A stretch of 64,000 nt of DNA from Variovorax sp037204085 (GCF_037204085.1 NZ_JBBCBW010000027.1:9027-73026), one strand, 5' to 3'; counted from the stretch's first letter, positions 36,326-44,992 are shown. Made by a program: numbers and translations. The notes: a model not told the origin generated them from the sequence alone.

Positions 36326-37155
36326 TGGGTGTCGCCGAACGGGCCTTGCGCCGTGAAAGCGCCGCCTTGGTAGATGGCGTTCGGGTCGGTCGGCGCCACG
36401 GGAGGCTGGGCCTCGACCTTGTCGCGGAACACTTCGGAGGTGTCCTGCGGCACGAAGCCCAGGTGCGCCGACGCGCTGTTGTCCCACCAGACATCGCGGT
36501 TGGCCGACATGCCGTAGACCACCGTGTGCTTCACTTCCGGCGTGAAGAGCGATTTTTCGATCAGCGTGGTGAGGTCGCGGTAGCTGAGCCAGGTGCTCAT
36601 CATCCGGCGGTTGAGTGGCTCGGGGAAAGACGAGCCGATGCGGATGCTCACGGTCTCGATGCCGTAGCGGTCGAAGTAGAACTGCGCCACGTCTTCGCCG
36701 AAGGACTTGGAAAGGCCGTAGTAGCCGTCGGGCCGGCGTGCGGCGCCGGCGTCGATCCGCTCGTTCTGCTTGTAGAAGCCGATCACGTGGTTCGAGCTCG
36801 CGAACACCACGCGCTTCACGCCGTGGCGGCGGGCGGCTTCATAGATATGGAACACGCCCTTGATGTTGGCTTCGAGAATCTCTTCGAACGGACGCTCGAC
36901 CGACACGCCGCCAAGGTGCACGATGGCGTCGCAGCCTTCGACCAGCGCATGCACCGCGGCTTTGTCGGAAAGGTCGCAAGGCACCACTTCTTCATGCGCG
37001 CCCTCGGAAGGCGCGACAGCGGCAATGTCGGAAAGGCGCAGGATCTCGGCATAGGGGCGCAGGCGTTCGCGCAATACCTTGCCCAGGCCGCCGGCCGCGC
37101 CGGTGAGCAGAATCCGGTGGAGCTTGTTGCTTGAAACTTGTGAGGACGTCGACAT
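36322..37155 (-). CDS. udh: Uronate dehydrogenase (NAD-dependent)
   Basis: The 277-residue protein is an extended-SDR enzyme with an NAD motif TGAAGGLG (residues 18-25) and a catalytic Tyr146-x3-Lys150 pair (YYGLSK). Segments such as FASSNHVIGFY and SFPEPLNRRMMSTWLS are typical of bacterial uronate dehydrogenases. It oxidises D-glucuronate or D-galacturonate to the aldarolactone. It is the first gene of the minus-strand operon, divergent from the FadR-type regulator with a 190-nt promoter region between. Confidence 0.88.
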   Translation of the reverse strand: MSTSSQVSSNKLHRILLTGAAGGLGKVLRERLRPYAEILRLSDIAAVAPSEGAHEEVVPCDLSDKAAVHALVEGCDAIVHLGGVSVERPFEEILEANIKGVFHIYEAARRHGVKRVVFASSNHVIGFYKQNERIDAGAARRPDGYYGLSKSFGEDVAQFYFDRYGIETVSIRIGSSFPEPLNRRMMSTWLSYRDLTTLIEKSLFTPEVKHTVVYGMSANRDVWWDNSASAHLGFVPQDTSEVFRDKVEAQPPVAPTDPNAIYQGGAFTAQGPFGDTQ

Positions 37156-37300
37156 GTTTATTGGCGCGTGAATGGGTGGGTTCCTGTCGGCCGTGAATCC
37201 AGGCGGCCTGATCTGGCGGCAAACTTCATCCGGATATCGAGTCAGTCCAAATAACCGGCCGATGGATAGAGCGGCACTTACGAAGGATCGGGAGTGATAA

Positions 37301-37321
37301 GTTATCTGTTGTCGTACAACT
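37301..37321. promoter_or_regulatory. Candidate operator of the aldarate regulator, site 1
   Basis: The reverse complement reads AGTTGTACGACAACAGATAA and one further C. It contains the 5-3-5 palindrome GTTGT-CGT-ACAAC (37308-37320). A copy matching at 17 of 21 positions is at 38200-38220. It lies in the divergent udh/FadR promoter region, 24 nt before the regulator start. Confidence 0.6.
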
Positions 37322-37344
37322 AATAGGGGATTATTATCTTGACC

Positions 37345-38160
37345 ATGGTCCAAACGGCTACGGGTAATCCCTCAATTTCGGATGCGGCGACGGAAGTCGC
37401 CGGCGGCGGCTCCTTCGTGGGGCGTGCGCGCCCGCGCGGTCTTGCTCATGGGCTGGTCGAAGACCTGGGCGAAAAAATTCGCAATCAGTCGCTGCGCCCG
37501 GGCGACAAGCTGCCCACTGAATCGGCCATCATGAAGTCGTTCGGCGTGAGCCGCACCGTGGTGCGCGAAGCGCTGTCGAAGCTGCAGGCCGCCGGCCTGG
37601 TGGAAACGCATCATGGCGTCGGCACCTTCGTGCTGCAGCCGCGCGCGGCGGGCATGTTCCGGCTCGATTCGACCGATATTGCCAACTCGGTGGATGTGCT
37701 GGCGGTGCTCGAGCTTCGCATCAGCCTCGAGACCGAATCCGCAGGGCTGGCTGCCTCGCGGCGTACGGAGGAGCACCTGCTCGCCATGCGCCAGGCGCTC
37801 GACGATTTCGAGCGCAACGTGGCGGTGGCGGGGGACACGGTGGCGCCGGACTTCCGCTTTCACCTGCAGATTGCCCAGGCGACGGGCAATCCGTACTTCG
37901 CGGACATCATGAGCCACTTGGGCACCACGATCATTCCGCGCACGCGCATCACCGCGATTCGCAACTACGACCGGCGCGGCGAGTACCTGAGCCGCGTGAA
38001 CCGCGAGCATGAAGAAATCTATGCAGCAATTGCGCGCCGCGATCCCGAATCGGCCCGCGCGGCCATGCGCATCCACCTGACCAACAGCCGAGAGCGGCTG
38101 CGCGTGGCGCAGGAAGCGGCACAGCAGACGGCCGCCACCACGCCGCCGACGGCTTCCTGA
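37345..38160 (+). CDS. FadR/GntR-family regulator (FCD domain) of aldarate metabolism
   Basis: The 271-residue protein has an N-terminal GntR winged helix (LGEKIRNQSLRPGDKLPTES, FGVSRTVVREALSKLQAAGL) and a C-terminal all-helical FCD ligand-binding domain with metal-site histidines (RFHLQIAQATGN, REHEEIYAAI). Members of this class repress sugar-acid genes and release DNA on binding the acid. The ATG at 37345 is assumed; a TTG at 37339 has better ribosome-site spacing. Its divergent position and the twin operators make it the likely regulator of both operons. Confidence 0.88.
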   Translation: MVQTATGNPSISDAATEVAGGGSFVGRARPRGLAHGLVEDLGEKIRNQSLRPGDKLPTESAIMKSFGVSRTVVREALSKLQAAGLVETHHGVGTFVLQPRAAGMFRLDSTDIANSVDVLAVLELRISLETESAGLAASRRTEEHLLAMRQALDDFERNVAVAGDTVAPDFRFHLQIAQATGNPYFADIMSHLGTTIIPRTRITAIRNYDRRGEYLSRVNREHEEIYAAIARRDPESARAAMRIHLTNSRERLRVAQEAAQQTAATTPPTAS

Positions 38161-38199
38161 ACGAAATTTCCAGCAATACGCTGGACAATCGTTGTTTGT

Positions 38200-38220
38200 A
38201 GTTGTACGATGACTGACAAC
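38200..38220. promoter_or_regulatory. Candidate operator of the aldarate regulator, site 2
   Basis: AGTTGTACGATGACTGACAA plus one C matches site 1 at 17 of 21 positions in the opposite orientation. It ends 21 nt before the Bug gene that heads the KdgD-GudD operon. Confidence 0.6.
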
Positions 38221-38241
38221 ACAAACCAGCTGGAGACTTGA

Positions 38242-39219
38242 ATGAGTTTGAAAAGACGCGATCTGATGCTCGGCGCCCTCGGCGGCGGTGTACTTGCAGC
38301 CAGCGGCGCTGCACATGCGGCCGACAACTGGCCATCGAAGCCGGTGCGTATTGTGGTGCCTTACCCGCCGGGCGGTTCGTCCGACATCATTGCCCGCTCC
38401 ATCAGCCAGCCGCTGTCGGAAGCACTCGGCCAACCGGTCATCGTCGAGAACAAGCCGGGCGCCAACGGCAACCTCGGCGCCGACTACGTCGCCAAGTCCA
38501 GGCCCGATGGCTACACGCTGCTGCTGTGCGACGTGGGTGCGCTGGCCATCAGCCCATCCGTCTATACAAAGCTGCCGTTCGATCCTTCGAAGGACCTGCG
38601 TGGCGTGACCATGCTGGCCTACTCGCCGCACTTGCTCGTGGTGCACCCGTCGGTGCAGGCCAACAGCCTGAAAGAGCTGATTGCGCTGTCGAAAAAGTCG
38701 GACATCAATTTTGCCGTGACCGCCACGGGCAGCGCGCCGCACCTTGCCGGCGTGGCGCTCGAGCGTGCCAGCGGCGCGCGCTGGCAGTACGTGCCCTACA
38801 AGGGCGGCGTGCAGGCAGTGCAAGACACCGTGGCCGGCCAGACGCAGATCCTGATGAACGGCATGCTCGCCACCTTGCCGCATGTGCAGAGCGGCAAGCT
38901 CAAGGTGCTCGGCGTTTCCAAGTCGACGCGCATGCCGCTCATCGGCGAAGTGCCCACCATCGCGGAGCAGGGCGTGACCGGTTTCGAGTCCGGCACGTGG
39001 CAGGGTGTGCGGGTTGCCAAGGGCACTCCGGACGCCATCGTGCAGCGCCTCAACAAAGAGCTGATCACCGTCATCCGCTCGGCCGACATCCGCTCACGCC
39101 TTGCAGGGCAGGGCGCAGAGGTCGTGACCATGGCGCCGGCCGAAGAAGAGCAGTTCTTCGGCAAGGAGCGCGTGCGCTGGGCCAAGGTCGTCGCCGACGC
39201 CGGAATCAAGCTGGATTAA
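38242..39219 (+). CDS. Bug-family tripartite tricarboxylate transporter binding protein
   Basis: The 325-residue protein has a twin-Arg-like start (LKRRDLMLGALGGGVLAASG) and a signal peptide cleaved near AHAA. The Bug core follows: VRIVVPYPPGGSSDIIARS, VIVENKPGANGNLGADYV and YVPYKGGVQAVQDTVAG. It is the first gene after the regulator, behind operator site 2. Periplasmic binding of a sugar diacid is likely. As with the other two Bug genes here, no TctA/TctB genes accompany it. Confidence 0.9.
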   Translation: MSLKRRDLMLGALGGGVLAASGAAHAADNWPSKPVRIVVPYPPGGSSDIIARSISQPLSEALGQPVIVENKPGANGNLGADYVAKSRPDGYTLLLCDVGALAISPSVYTKLPFDPSKDLRGVTMLAYSPHLLVVHPSVQANSLKELIALSKKSDINFAVTATGSAPHLAGVALERASGARWQYVPYKGGVQAVQDTVAGQTQILMNGMLATLPHVQSGKLKVLGVSKSTRMPLIGEVPTIAEQGVTGFESGTWQGVRVAKGTPDAIVQRLNKELITVIRSADIRSRLAGQGAEVVTMAPAEEEQFFGKERVRWAKVVADAGIKLD

Positions 39220-39330
39220 GGCTCTCCCCCAGTCTGCGCGCACTTCGTGTCGCGCGCGCCAACCCCCTTCCGGGGGCACTACCAGCGGCCCGGCAAAGCC
39301 GGCTCCGCGGTAGTCCCCGAAAAGAACGGA
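39220..39330. repeat. Array of hairpins between the Bug gene and kdgD
   Basis: This stretch packs several inverted repeats: GCGCGC with CGCGCGC, CCCC-TTC-CGGGG, CCGGC-AAA-GCCGG, and outer arms ACTACC and GGTAGT. Its make-up is unlike a single terminator and looks like a dispersed structured intergenic repeat. Only one copy is present in this window. Confidence 0.5.
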
Positions 39331-39361
39331 TTCTTTTTTTATTACCCTTATTGGTGTCTCG

Positions 39362-40273
39362 ATGAACCCTCAAGAACTCAAATCCATCATGGGCTCCGGC
39401 CTGCTCTCGTTTCCGTTGACCGACTTCGACGCGAACGGGGACTTCAACAAGAGCAGCTACGAGAAGCGTCTCGAGTGGCTTGCTCCCTACGGCGCAAGCG
39501 CGCTGTTCGCGGCCGGCGGCACGGGTGAGTTCTTCTCGCTGACGGGCGACGAGTACCCCGGCATCATCAAGACCGCGGTCGACACCTGCCGCGGCGTGGT
39601 GCCGATCATTGCTGGCGCCGGCGGCCCGACCCGCTTTGCCATCCAGTGCGCGCAAGAGGCCGAGAAGGCCGGCGCCCACGGCATTTTGCTGCTGCCGCAC
39701 TACCTGACCGAAGCCGGCCAGGAAGGCCTGGCCGCGCACGTCGAGGCCGTGTGCAAGAGCGTGAAGTTCGGCGTGATCGTCTACAACCGCGCCACCAGCC
39801 GCCTCAAGCCCGAAACGCTGGCCGGCCTGGCCGAGCGCAACCCGAACCTCGTGGGCTTCAAGGACGGCATTGGCGACATCGAAGCCATGGTTGCCATCTA
39901 CCAGAAGATGGGCGATCGCTTTGCCTACCTGGGCGGCCTGCCCACGGCCGAGGTGTATGCAGCGGCCTACAAGGCCATGGGCACTCCGGTGTATTCGTCG
40001 GCCGTCTTCAACTTCATTCCGAAGACCGCCGTGCAGTTCTACGAAGCCGTGCGCGACGACGACATGGCCACCCAGCATCGCCTGCTGAAGGACTTCTTCA
40101 TGCCCTACCTCGAGCTGCGCAACCGCACGCCGGGCTACGCGGTGAGCATCGTCAAGGCCGGCGCCAAGATCGTCGGCCACGACGCAGGCCCGGTGCGCGC
40201 GCCGCTCACCGACCTGAAGCCCGCCGAGATGGAGCAACTGAAGGCGCTCATCGACGCGCTCGGCCCGCAGTAA
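39362..40273 (+). CDS. kdgD: 5-dehydro-4-deoxyglucarate dehydratase
   Basis: The 303-residue protein is a DHDPS-fold aldolase-type enzyme with Schiff-base Lys167 (VGFKDGIGD), Tyr141 (VYNRA) and the GGTGEF carboxylate motif (residues 52-57). It converts 5-keto-4-deoxyglucarate to 2,5-dioxopentanoate (alpha-ketoglutarate semialdehyde) with loss of water and CO2. It directly uses the product of GudD and GarD, and its own product is oxidised by the aldehyde dehydrogenase three genes downstream. Confidence 0.95.
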   Translation: MNPQELKSIMGSGLLSFPLTDFDANGDFNKSSYEKRLEWLAPYGASALFAAGGTGEFFSLTGDEYPGIIKTAVDTCRGVVPIIAGAGGPTRFAIQCAQEAEKAGAHGILLLPHYLTEAGQEGLAAHVEAVCKSVKFGVIVYNRATSRLKPETLAGLAERNPNLVGFKDGIGDIEAMVAIYQKMGDRFAYLGGLPTAEVYAAAYKAMGTPVYSSAVFNFIPKTAVQFYEAVRDDDMATQHRLLKDFFMPYLELRNRTPGYAVSIVKAGAKIVGHDAGPVRAPLTDLKPAEMEQLKALIDALGPQ

Positions 40274-40321
40274 GCAGAACAGCCGAAGCGACAACCACAA
40301 CAACAACGGAGACAACGACAC

Positions 40322-40771
40322 ATGTTCATCAAGAAGCTTTTTCTGGTCGCTGCATCGGCCATGCTGTTCACGGGCTGCGCGATGATGCCCGCGGGCGGCG
40401 GCGCATCGGCGGAGCCGGCGGTGGCCGCAGCCGCCGAGCGTCTGCGCGTGGCCATGATCGACCCGACCCCGGCCGCCCTTGGCGCGCTGGTGGCCGACGA
40501 CCTGAGCTACGGCCATTCGGGCGGCAGGGTCGACACCAAGGACAGCTTCATCGGCGACCTGGTCGCCGGTAAGTCGGACTTCGTCAGCATCACCATCACC
40601 GAGCAGACCATCAAGGTGGTCGGCGGCGACACGGCCATCGTGCGCCACACGCTGGCGGCCGATACACTGGATTCGGGCAAGCCCGGCAAGGTGGCGCTGA
40701 AGATCCTCGGCATCTGGAAGAAGCAGGGCAACGACTGGAAGTTGCTGGCCCGGCAAGCCGTGCGCATCTAG
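40322..40771 (+). CDS. NTF2-like (DUF4440/SnoaL-type) lipoprotein
   Basis: The 149-residue protein has a lipoprotein signal peptide with lipobox LFTGC (Cys19), an Ala/Gly-rich linker and an NTF2-like fold (DPTPAALGALVADDLSYGHSGG, IVRHTLAADT, ILGIWKKQGNDWKLLARQAV). Such cone-shaped domains bind or isomerise small molecules. It sits between kdgD and gudD in the same operon with short gaps. An exported lipid-anchored protein is unexpected between two cytosolic enzymes. A role as ligand binder or lactone isomerase is only a guess. Confidence 0.8.
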   Translation: MFIKKLFLVAASAMLFTGCAMMPAGGGASAEPAVAAAAERLRVAMIDPTPAALGALVADDLSYGHSGGRVDTKDSFIGDLVAGKSDFVSITITEQTIKVVGGDTAIVRHTLAADTLDSGKPGKVALKILGIWKKQGNDWKLLARQAVRI

Positions 40772-40799
40772 CATCCACCGTCCACCAGGTTTCGCGCAA

Positions 40800-42155
40800 A
40801 TGACAAATCCAGCTTCCATATCTTCCGTTTCCGGCGCGCCTGTGGTCACCGGCATGCGCGTGGTGCCCGTCGCGGGCCACGACAGCATGCTGATGAACCT
40901 GAGCGGTGCGCACGGCCCGTTCTTTACGCGCAACCTGCTGATCCTGACCGACAGCGCCGGCAACACCGGCGTTGGCGAAGTGCCGGGCGGCGAGAAGATC
41001 CGCCAGACGCTCGAAGACGCGCGCGGCCTCATCGTGGGCCAGCCCATCGGCAAGTACAACGCCGTGCTCAACAGCATGCGCAGCGCCTTCGCCAACCGCG
41101 ACAGCGAGGGCCGCGGGCAGCAGACCTTCGACTTGCGCGTGACCATTCATGCGGTCACTGCCGTCGAAGCGGCACTGCTCGACCTGCTGGGCCAGCACCT
41201 CGGAGTGCCGGTGGCCGCACTGCTCGGCGAAGGCCAGCAGCGCGACGCGGTGCAGATGCTCGGCTACCTGTTCTACGTGGGCGACCGCAAGAAGACCGAC
41301 CTGCCGTACGAGAGCGACCCCGGCGCCGACAACGACTGGTTCCGCCTGCGCCACGAAGAAGCAATGACGCCCGAAGCCATCGTGCGCCTGGCCGAAGCCA
41401 CGCATGCGCGCTACGGCTTTACCGACTTCAAGCTCAAGGGCGGCGTGCTGCGCGGCGAAGAAGAGGTGGAAGCCATTCGCGCGCTGCACGAGCGCTTTCC
41501 GCAAGCGCGCGTCACGCTCGACCCCAACGGCGGCTGGCTGCTGCAAGACGCCATTCGCCTCTGCCGCGACTTGCACGGCGTCATGGCCTATGCCGAAGAC
41601 CCGTGCGGTGCCGAAGGCGTGTTTTCCGGCCGCGAGGTCATGGCCGAGTTCCGCCGTGCCACCGGCCTGCCGACTGCCACCAACATGGTTGCGACCGACT
41701 GGCGCGAGATGGTGCACAGCCTCTCGCTGCAGTCGGTGGACATTCCCTTGGCCGACCCGCACTTCTGGACCCTGCAGGGCTCCGTGCGCGTCGCGCAGCT
41801 GTGCCAGGCCTGGGGCCTGACCTGGGGCTCGCATTCGAACAACCATTTCGATGTGTCGCTTGCCATGTTCACGCACGTGGCGGCGGCCGCCCCGGGCAAG
41901 GTCACGGCCATCGACACGCACTGGATCTGGCAGGACGGCCAGCACCTGACCAAGGCGCCGCTGCAGATCGAGGGCGGCTTCGTGAAGGTGCCGACCCGCG
42001 GCGGGCTTGGCATCGAGCTCGACATGGACGAGGTCGAGAAGGCGCACCAGCTGTACCTGAAGCACGGGCTGGGTGCGCGCAACGACGCGCAGGCCATGCA
42101 ATACCTGATCCCCGGGTGGACTTTCGACAATAAAAAACCATGTCTGGTCCGCTGA
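40800..42155 (+). CDS. gudD: Glucarate dehydratase
   Basis: The 451-residue enolase-superfamily enzyme has the K-x-K catalytic pair at Lys211 and Lys213 (FKLKGG), the metal ligand region DPNGGW (Asp241, Asn243), EDPCGAEG, and a late His in WGSHSNNHFD. These match GudD, which dehydrates D-glucarate (and L-idarate) to 5-keto-4-deoxyglucarate. The length fits the E. coli enzyme. It lies downstream of kdgD and the NTF2-like lipoprotein in the same operon. Confidence 0.95.
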   Translation: MTNPASISSVSGAPVVTGMRVVPVAGHDSMLMNLSGAHGPFFTRNLLILTDSAGNTGVGEVPGGEKIRQTLEDARGLIVGQPIGKYNAVLNSMRSAFANRDSEGRGQQTFDLRVTIHAVTAVEAALLDLLGQHLGVPVAALLGEGQQRDAVQMLGYLFYVGDRKKTDLPYESDPGADNDWFRLRHEEAMTPEAIVRLAEATHARYGFTDFKLKGGVLRGEEEVEAIRALHERFPQARVTLDPNGGWLLQDAIRLCRDLHGVMAYAEDPCGAEGVFSGREVMAEFRRATGLPTATNMVATDWREMVHSLSLQSVDIPLADPHFWTLQGSVRVAQLCQAWGLTWGSHSNNHFDVSLAMFTHVAAAAPGKVTAIDTHWIWQDGQHLTKAPLQIEGGFVKVPTRGGLGIELDMDEVEKAHQLYLKHGLGARNDAQAMQYLIPGWTFDNKKPCLVR

Positions 42156-42238
42156 AGGTTTAGTCTCCCGTTTCCATTTCCGCAGCCGGACACCCAGTGC
42201 CCGGCTTCTTTCTTTTCATCGAGCAGCAAGGAAAACAC

Positions 42239-43675
42239 ATGCAAAACTTCGACAACCTGATTGGCGGCGAATGGCGCGCGGGCAGCAGCTACAGCCCCAA
42301 CGTGAACCCCAGCAACCTGGCCGACGTGCTGGGCCAGTACACCCAGGGCGATGCGTCGCACGTGGAAGCCGCCGTGGCCGCCGCCACCGCCGCATTCCCC
42401 GCCTGGGCCACCGGCAGCGTGCAGGCACGCTCCGACGCGCTGGACAAGATTGGCACCGAAATCCTCGCGCGCAAGGAAGAGCTCGGCACGCTGCTCGCCC
42501 GTGAAGAAGGCAAGACCAAGGCCGAAGGCATCGGCGAAGCCACCCGTGCCGGCCAGATCTTCAAGTTCTTCGCCGGCGAATGCCTGCGGCTCTCGGGCGA
42601 GGTGCTGCCCTCGGTGCGCCCCAACATTGGCGTCGAAATCACCCGCGAGCCCGTGGGCGTCGTCGGCCTCATCACCCCCTGGAACTTCCCCATCGCCATT
42701 CCGGCCTGGAAGATCGCCCCGGCCCTGGCCTTCGGCAACTGTGTGGTGCTGAAGCCCGCCGACCTGGTGCCCGGCAGCGCCTGGGCCCTGTCCGAAATCA
42801 TCCACCGCTCGGGCATTCCCGCGGGCGTGTTCAACCTGGTGATGGGCCGCGGCAGCGTCATCGGCAACGCGCTGGTCAACCACCCCGGCATCCATGCCAT
42901 CAGCTTCACCGGCTCGGTGGGCGTGGGCCGCAACATCGCCATCCAGTGCGTGACCAACCACAAGAAGGTGCAGCTGGAGATGGGCGGCAAGAACCCGCAA
43001 GTCATCCTGGACGACGCCGACCTGACCCAGGCCGTGGAGCTGAGCGTGCAAAGCGCCTTCTATTCCACCGGCCAGCGTTGCACGGCTTCCAGCCGCCTGA
43101 TCGTCACCGAAGGCATCTACCCCAAGTTCATCGAGGCGATGAAGGCCCGCATGGCCAAGATCAAGGTGGGCGATGCGCTGGCACAGGGCACCGACATCGG
43201 CCCCGTCTCGTCCAAGTCGCAGCTCGACCAGGACATGGAATACGTGGCCATCGGCAAGGGCGAAGGCGCCACGCTGGCCGCGGGCGGCGAGCTCCTCAAG
43301 CTGGAGACCGACGGCTACTACATGTCCCCCACGCTGTTCAGCGAAACGGCGGCCGCCATGCGCATCAACAAGGAAGAAATCTTCGGCCCGGTGGCGAGCG
43401 TGATTCGCGTGAAGAACTACGAAGAAGCGCTGGCCACGGCCAACGACACGGAGTTCGGCCTCTCTGCAGGCATTGCAACCACGAGCCTGAAGTACGCCAC
43501 GCACTTCAAGCGCCACAGCCAGGCCGGCATGGTGATGGTGAACCTGCCGACGGCGGGCGTGGACTACCACGTGCCGTTCGGCGGCCGCAAGGGTTCGAGC
43601 TACGGCCCGCGCGAGCAGGGCAAGTACGCGCAGGAGTTCTTCACCACGGTGAAGACGGCCTACACGCTGGCTTGA
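42239..43675 (+). CDS. Alpha-ketoglutarate semialdehyde dehydrogenase
   Basis: The 478-residue aldehyde dehydrogenase has the conserved Glu in LEMGGKNP and the catalytic Cys in STGQRCTASS, with NAD-fold motif FTGSVGVG. In this operon it oxidises 2,5-dioxopentanoate to 2-oxoglutarate, the last step before the TCA cycle. The ATG at 42239 follows an AAGGAAAAC ribosome site. The family assignment is firm; the substrate is inferred from context. A perfect 11-bp hairpin follows the stop. Confidence 0.93.
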   Translation: MQNFDNLIGGEWRAGSSYSPNVNPSNLADVLGQYTQGDASHVEAAVAAATAAFPAWATGSVQARSDALDKIGTEILARKEELGTLLAREEGKTKAEGIGEATRAGQIFKFFAGECLRLSGEVLPSVRPNIGVEITREPVGVVGLITPWNFPIAIPAWKIAPALAFGNCVVLKPADLVPGSAWALSEIIHRSGIPAGVFNLVMGRGSVIGNALVNHPGIHAISFTGSVGVGRNIAIQCVTNHKKVQLEMGGKNPQVILDDADLTQAVELSVQSAFYSTGQRCTASSRLIVTEGIYPKFIEAMKARMAKIKVGDALAQGTDIGPVSSKSQLDQDMEYVAIGKGEGATLAAGGELLKLETDGYYMSPTLFSETAAAMRINKEEIFGPVASVIRVKNYEEALATANDTEFGLSAGIATTSLKYATHFKRHSQAGMVMVNLPTAGVDYHVPFGGRKGSSYGPREQGKYAQEFFTTVKTAYTLA

Positions 43676-43683
43676 TGTTCCCC

Positions 43684-43712
43684 CGGCCACCCGCCTTCAG
43701 AGCGGGTGGCCG
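43684..43712. terminator. Bidirectional terminator between the aldehyde dehydrogenase and MFS genes
   Basis: CGGCCACCCGC and GCGGGTGGCCG form a perfect 11-bp stem with a 7-nt loop. The MFS stop codon (43697-43699) lies inside the loop, so on that strand the hairpin spans the 3' end of the coding sequence. Confidence 0.75.
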
Positions 43713-44962
43713 CTGCGCGCCATCGAGCGCCGCAGCCCCAGTGCAAGCAGCACACCCATCGCGCCTGCCAGTGCGACGATGACGGCCGCCGCCGGCCAGC
43801 CCATCGAATCCACCGCACCGCCCACGATCACGGGGCCGATCATCTGCCCGAGATTGCTGCCCAGCATGAGCAAGCCCATCGACATCGGTACCAGCCGCGC
43901 GCTCGGTGCCACGATGGGTGAGGTGCCGATCAGCGTTGCAGGGAGCAGGCCGCCCGCGCCCGAGAAAGCCAGGCACAGCAAGAACGCCGGCAACGCACCG
44001 AGCACCGGCAGAAAGATGCCAATGGCCGAGAGCCCCATCAACGCGCTGGCCACCGCTGCCAGCAGCCAGCGCGCCACGCCGCGTTTCAACAGCACGCCGG
44101 CTGCAAGATTGCCCGCCACATTGACGCAGCAGGCCACCGCGCTCAGCGATCCGGCGGCCGCCATGCCTACGCCCATGCGCTCGATCAGCAGCACCGGCAG
44201 AAAGCTGAAGAGCGCGAAGAACTGCAGGCTGTAGATCACGAACGAGGTCGCGATCAGCGCCGGCGCACCGGCTTTGGCGGTGGCGGCCGCATCGCGCACC
44301 ATGCTGATCCATGACACCGGCGCGGCACTGGCGGTGGCACCACGCGAAACGCCAAGCAACAGCAAGACCGCGAGCAGGGTCGCAAGCGCGGCATTGCCCA
44401 GCCAGAAGCCGCGCCAGCTATCGAGCAGCGAGCCGCTGAACAGTGCAATTGCAATGCCGGTCGGCATGAAGCAGCTCCAGATTGCAAACGCCAGGTCCTT
44501 GCCGCCGGGCGAGACCATGCGCTGCAGCACCGAGGGCCCGGCAATGGTGATCAGCACGAACCCCAGGCCCTCGACGATGCGGCCGGCCAGCAGCATTGCC
44601 ACGCTGTTTGCCAGCGCACCCGCCGTGCTGCCCGCGGCGATGGCCAGCAGCCCCGCAAGCACCAGGCGCCTGTCGCCGGCGCGCGCCACCCATGCGCCGA
44701 CCGGCACGGCACCGGCCACGCCCAGCAGCGAGAACATCGCCATCAGCCAGCCGACCATCGAGAGGTCGAGTCCGAAATCGGCGCGCAACTGCGGCACCGC
44801 AATGGCGACCTTGCCGACCTGGAGAGAGGCCACCACACCGGCGGCCACCACCAGCGCCACGCCGCGCCAGTGCGTTGAAGAAGACGAGAGGGGAAGGGCG
44901 GCGGGCGGGGCGCCGGCCATTTCAAATTGCTTCTGCATGCCGCCACTTTGCGGCGAATGCAT
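43697..44962 (-). CDS. MFS transporter
   Basis: The 421-residue protein has about 12 hydrophobic segments and the MFS loop motif GAWVARAGDRRLVLAG between helices 2 and 3. It resembles drug or cyanate-type efflux/uptake permeases, but the substrate is not evident. The ATG at 44962 is chosen; a TTG two codons earlier and a later ATG (MQKQFEMAG) are alternatives. It is divergent from a LysR gene, with a short shared promoter region and a palindrome, so LysR control is likely. Confidence 0.85.
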   Translation of the reverse strand: MHSPQSGGMQKQFEMAGAPPAALPLSSSSTHWRGVALVVAAGVVASLQVGKVAIAVPQLRADFGLDLSMVGWLMAMFSLLGVAGAVPVGAWVARAGDRRLVLAGLLAIAAGSTAGALANSVAMLLAGRIVEGLGFVLITIAGPSVLQRMVSPGGKDLAFAIWSCFMPTGIAIALFSGSLLDSWRGFWLGNAALATLLAVLLLLGVSRGATASAAPVSWISMVRDAAATAKAGAPALIATSFVIYSLQFFALFSFLPVLLIERMGVGMAAAGSLSAVACCVNVAGNLAAGVLLKRGVARWLLAAVASALMGLSAIGIFLPVLGALPAFLLCLAFSGAGGLLPATLIGTSPIVAPSARLVPMSMGLLMLGSNLGQMIGPVIVGGAVDSMGWPAAAVIVALAGAMGVLLALGLRRSMARSGHPL

Positions 44963-44992
44963 GATCAATGAAAGCGAATAATATCGGTCAAG

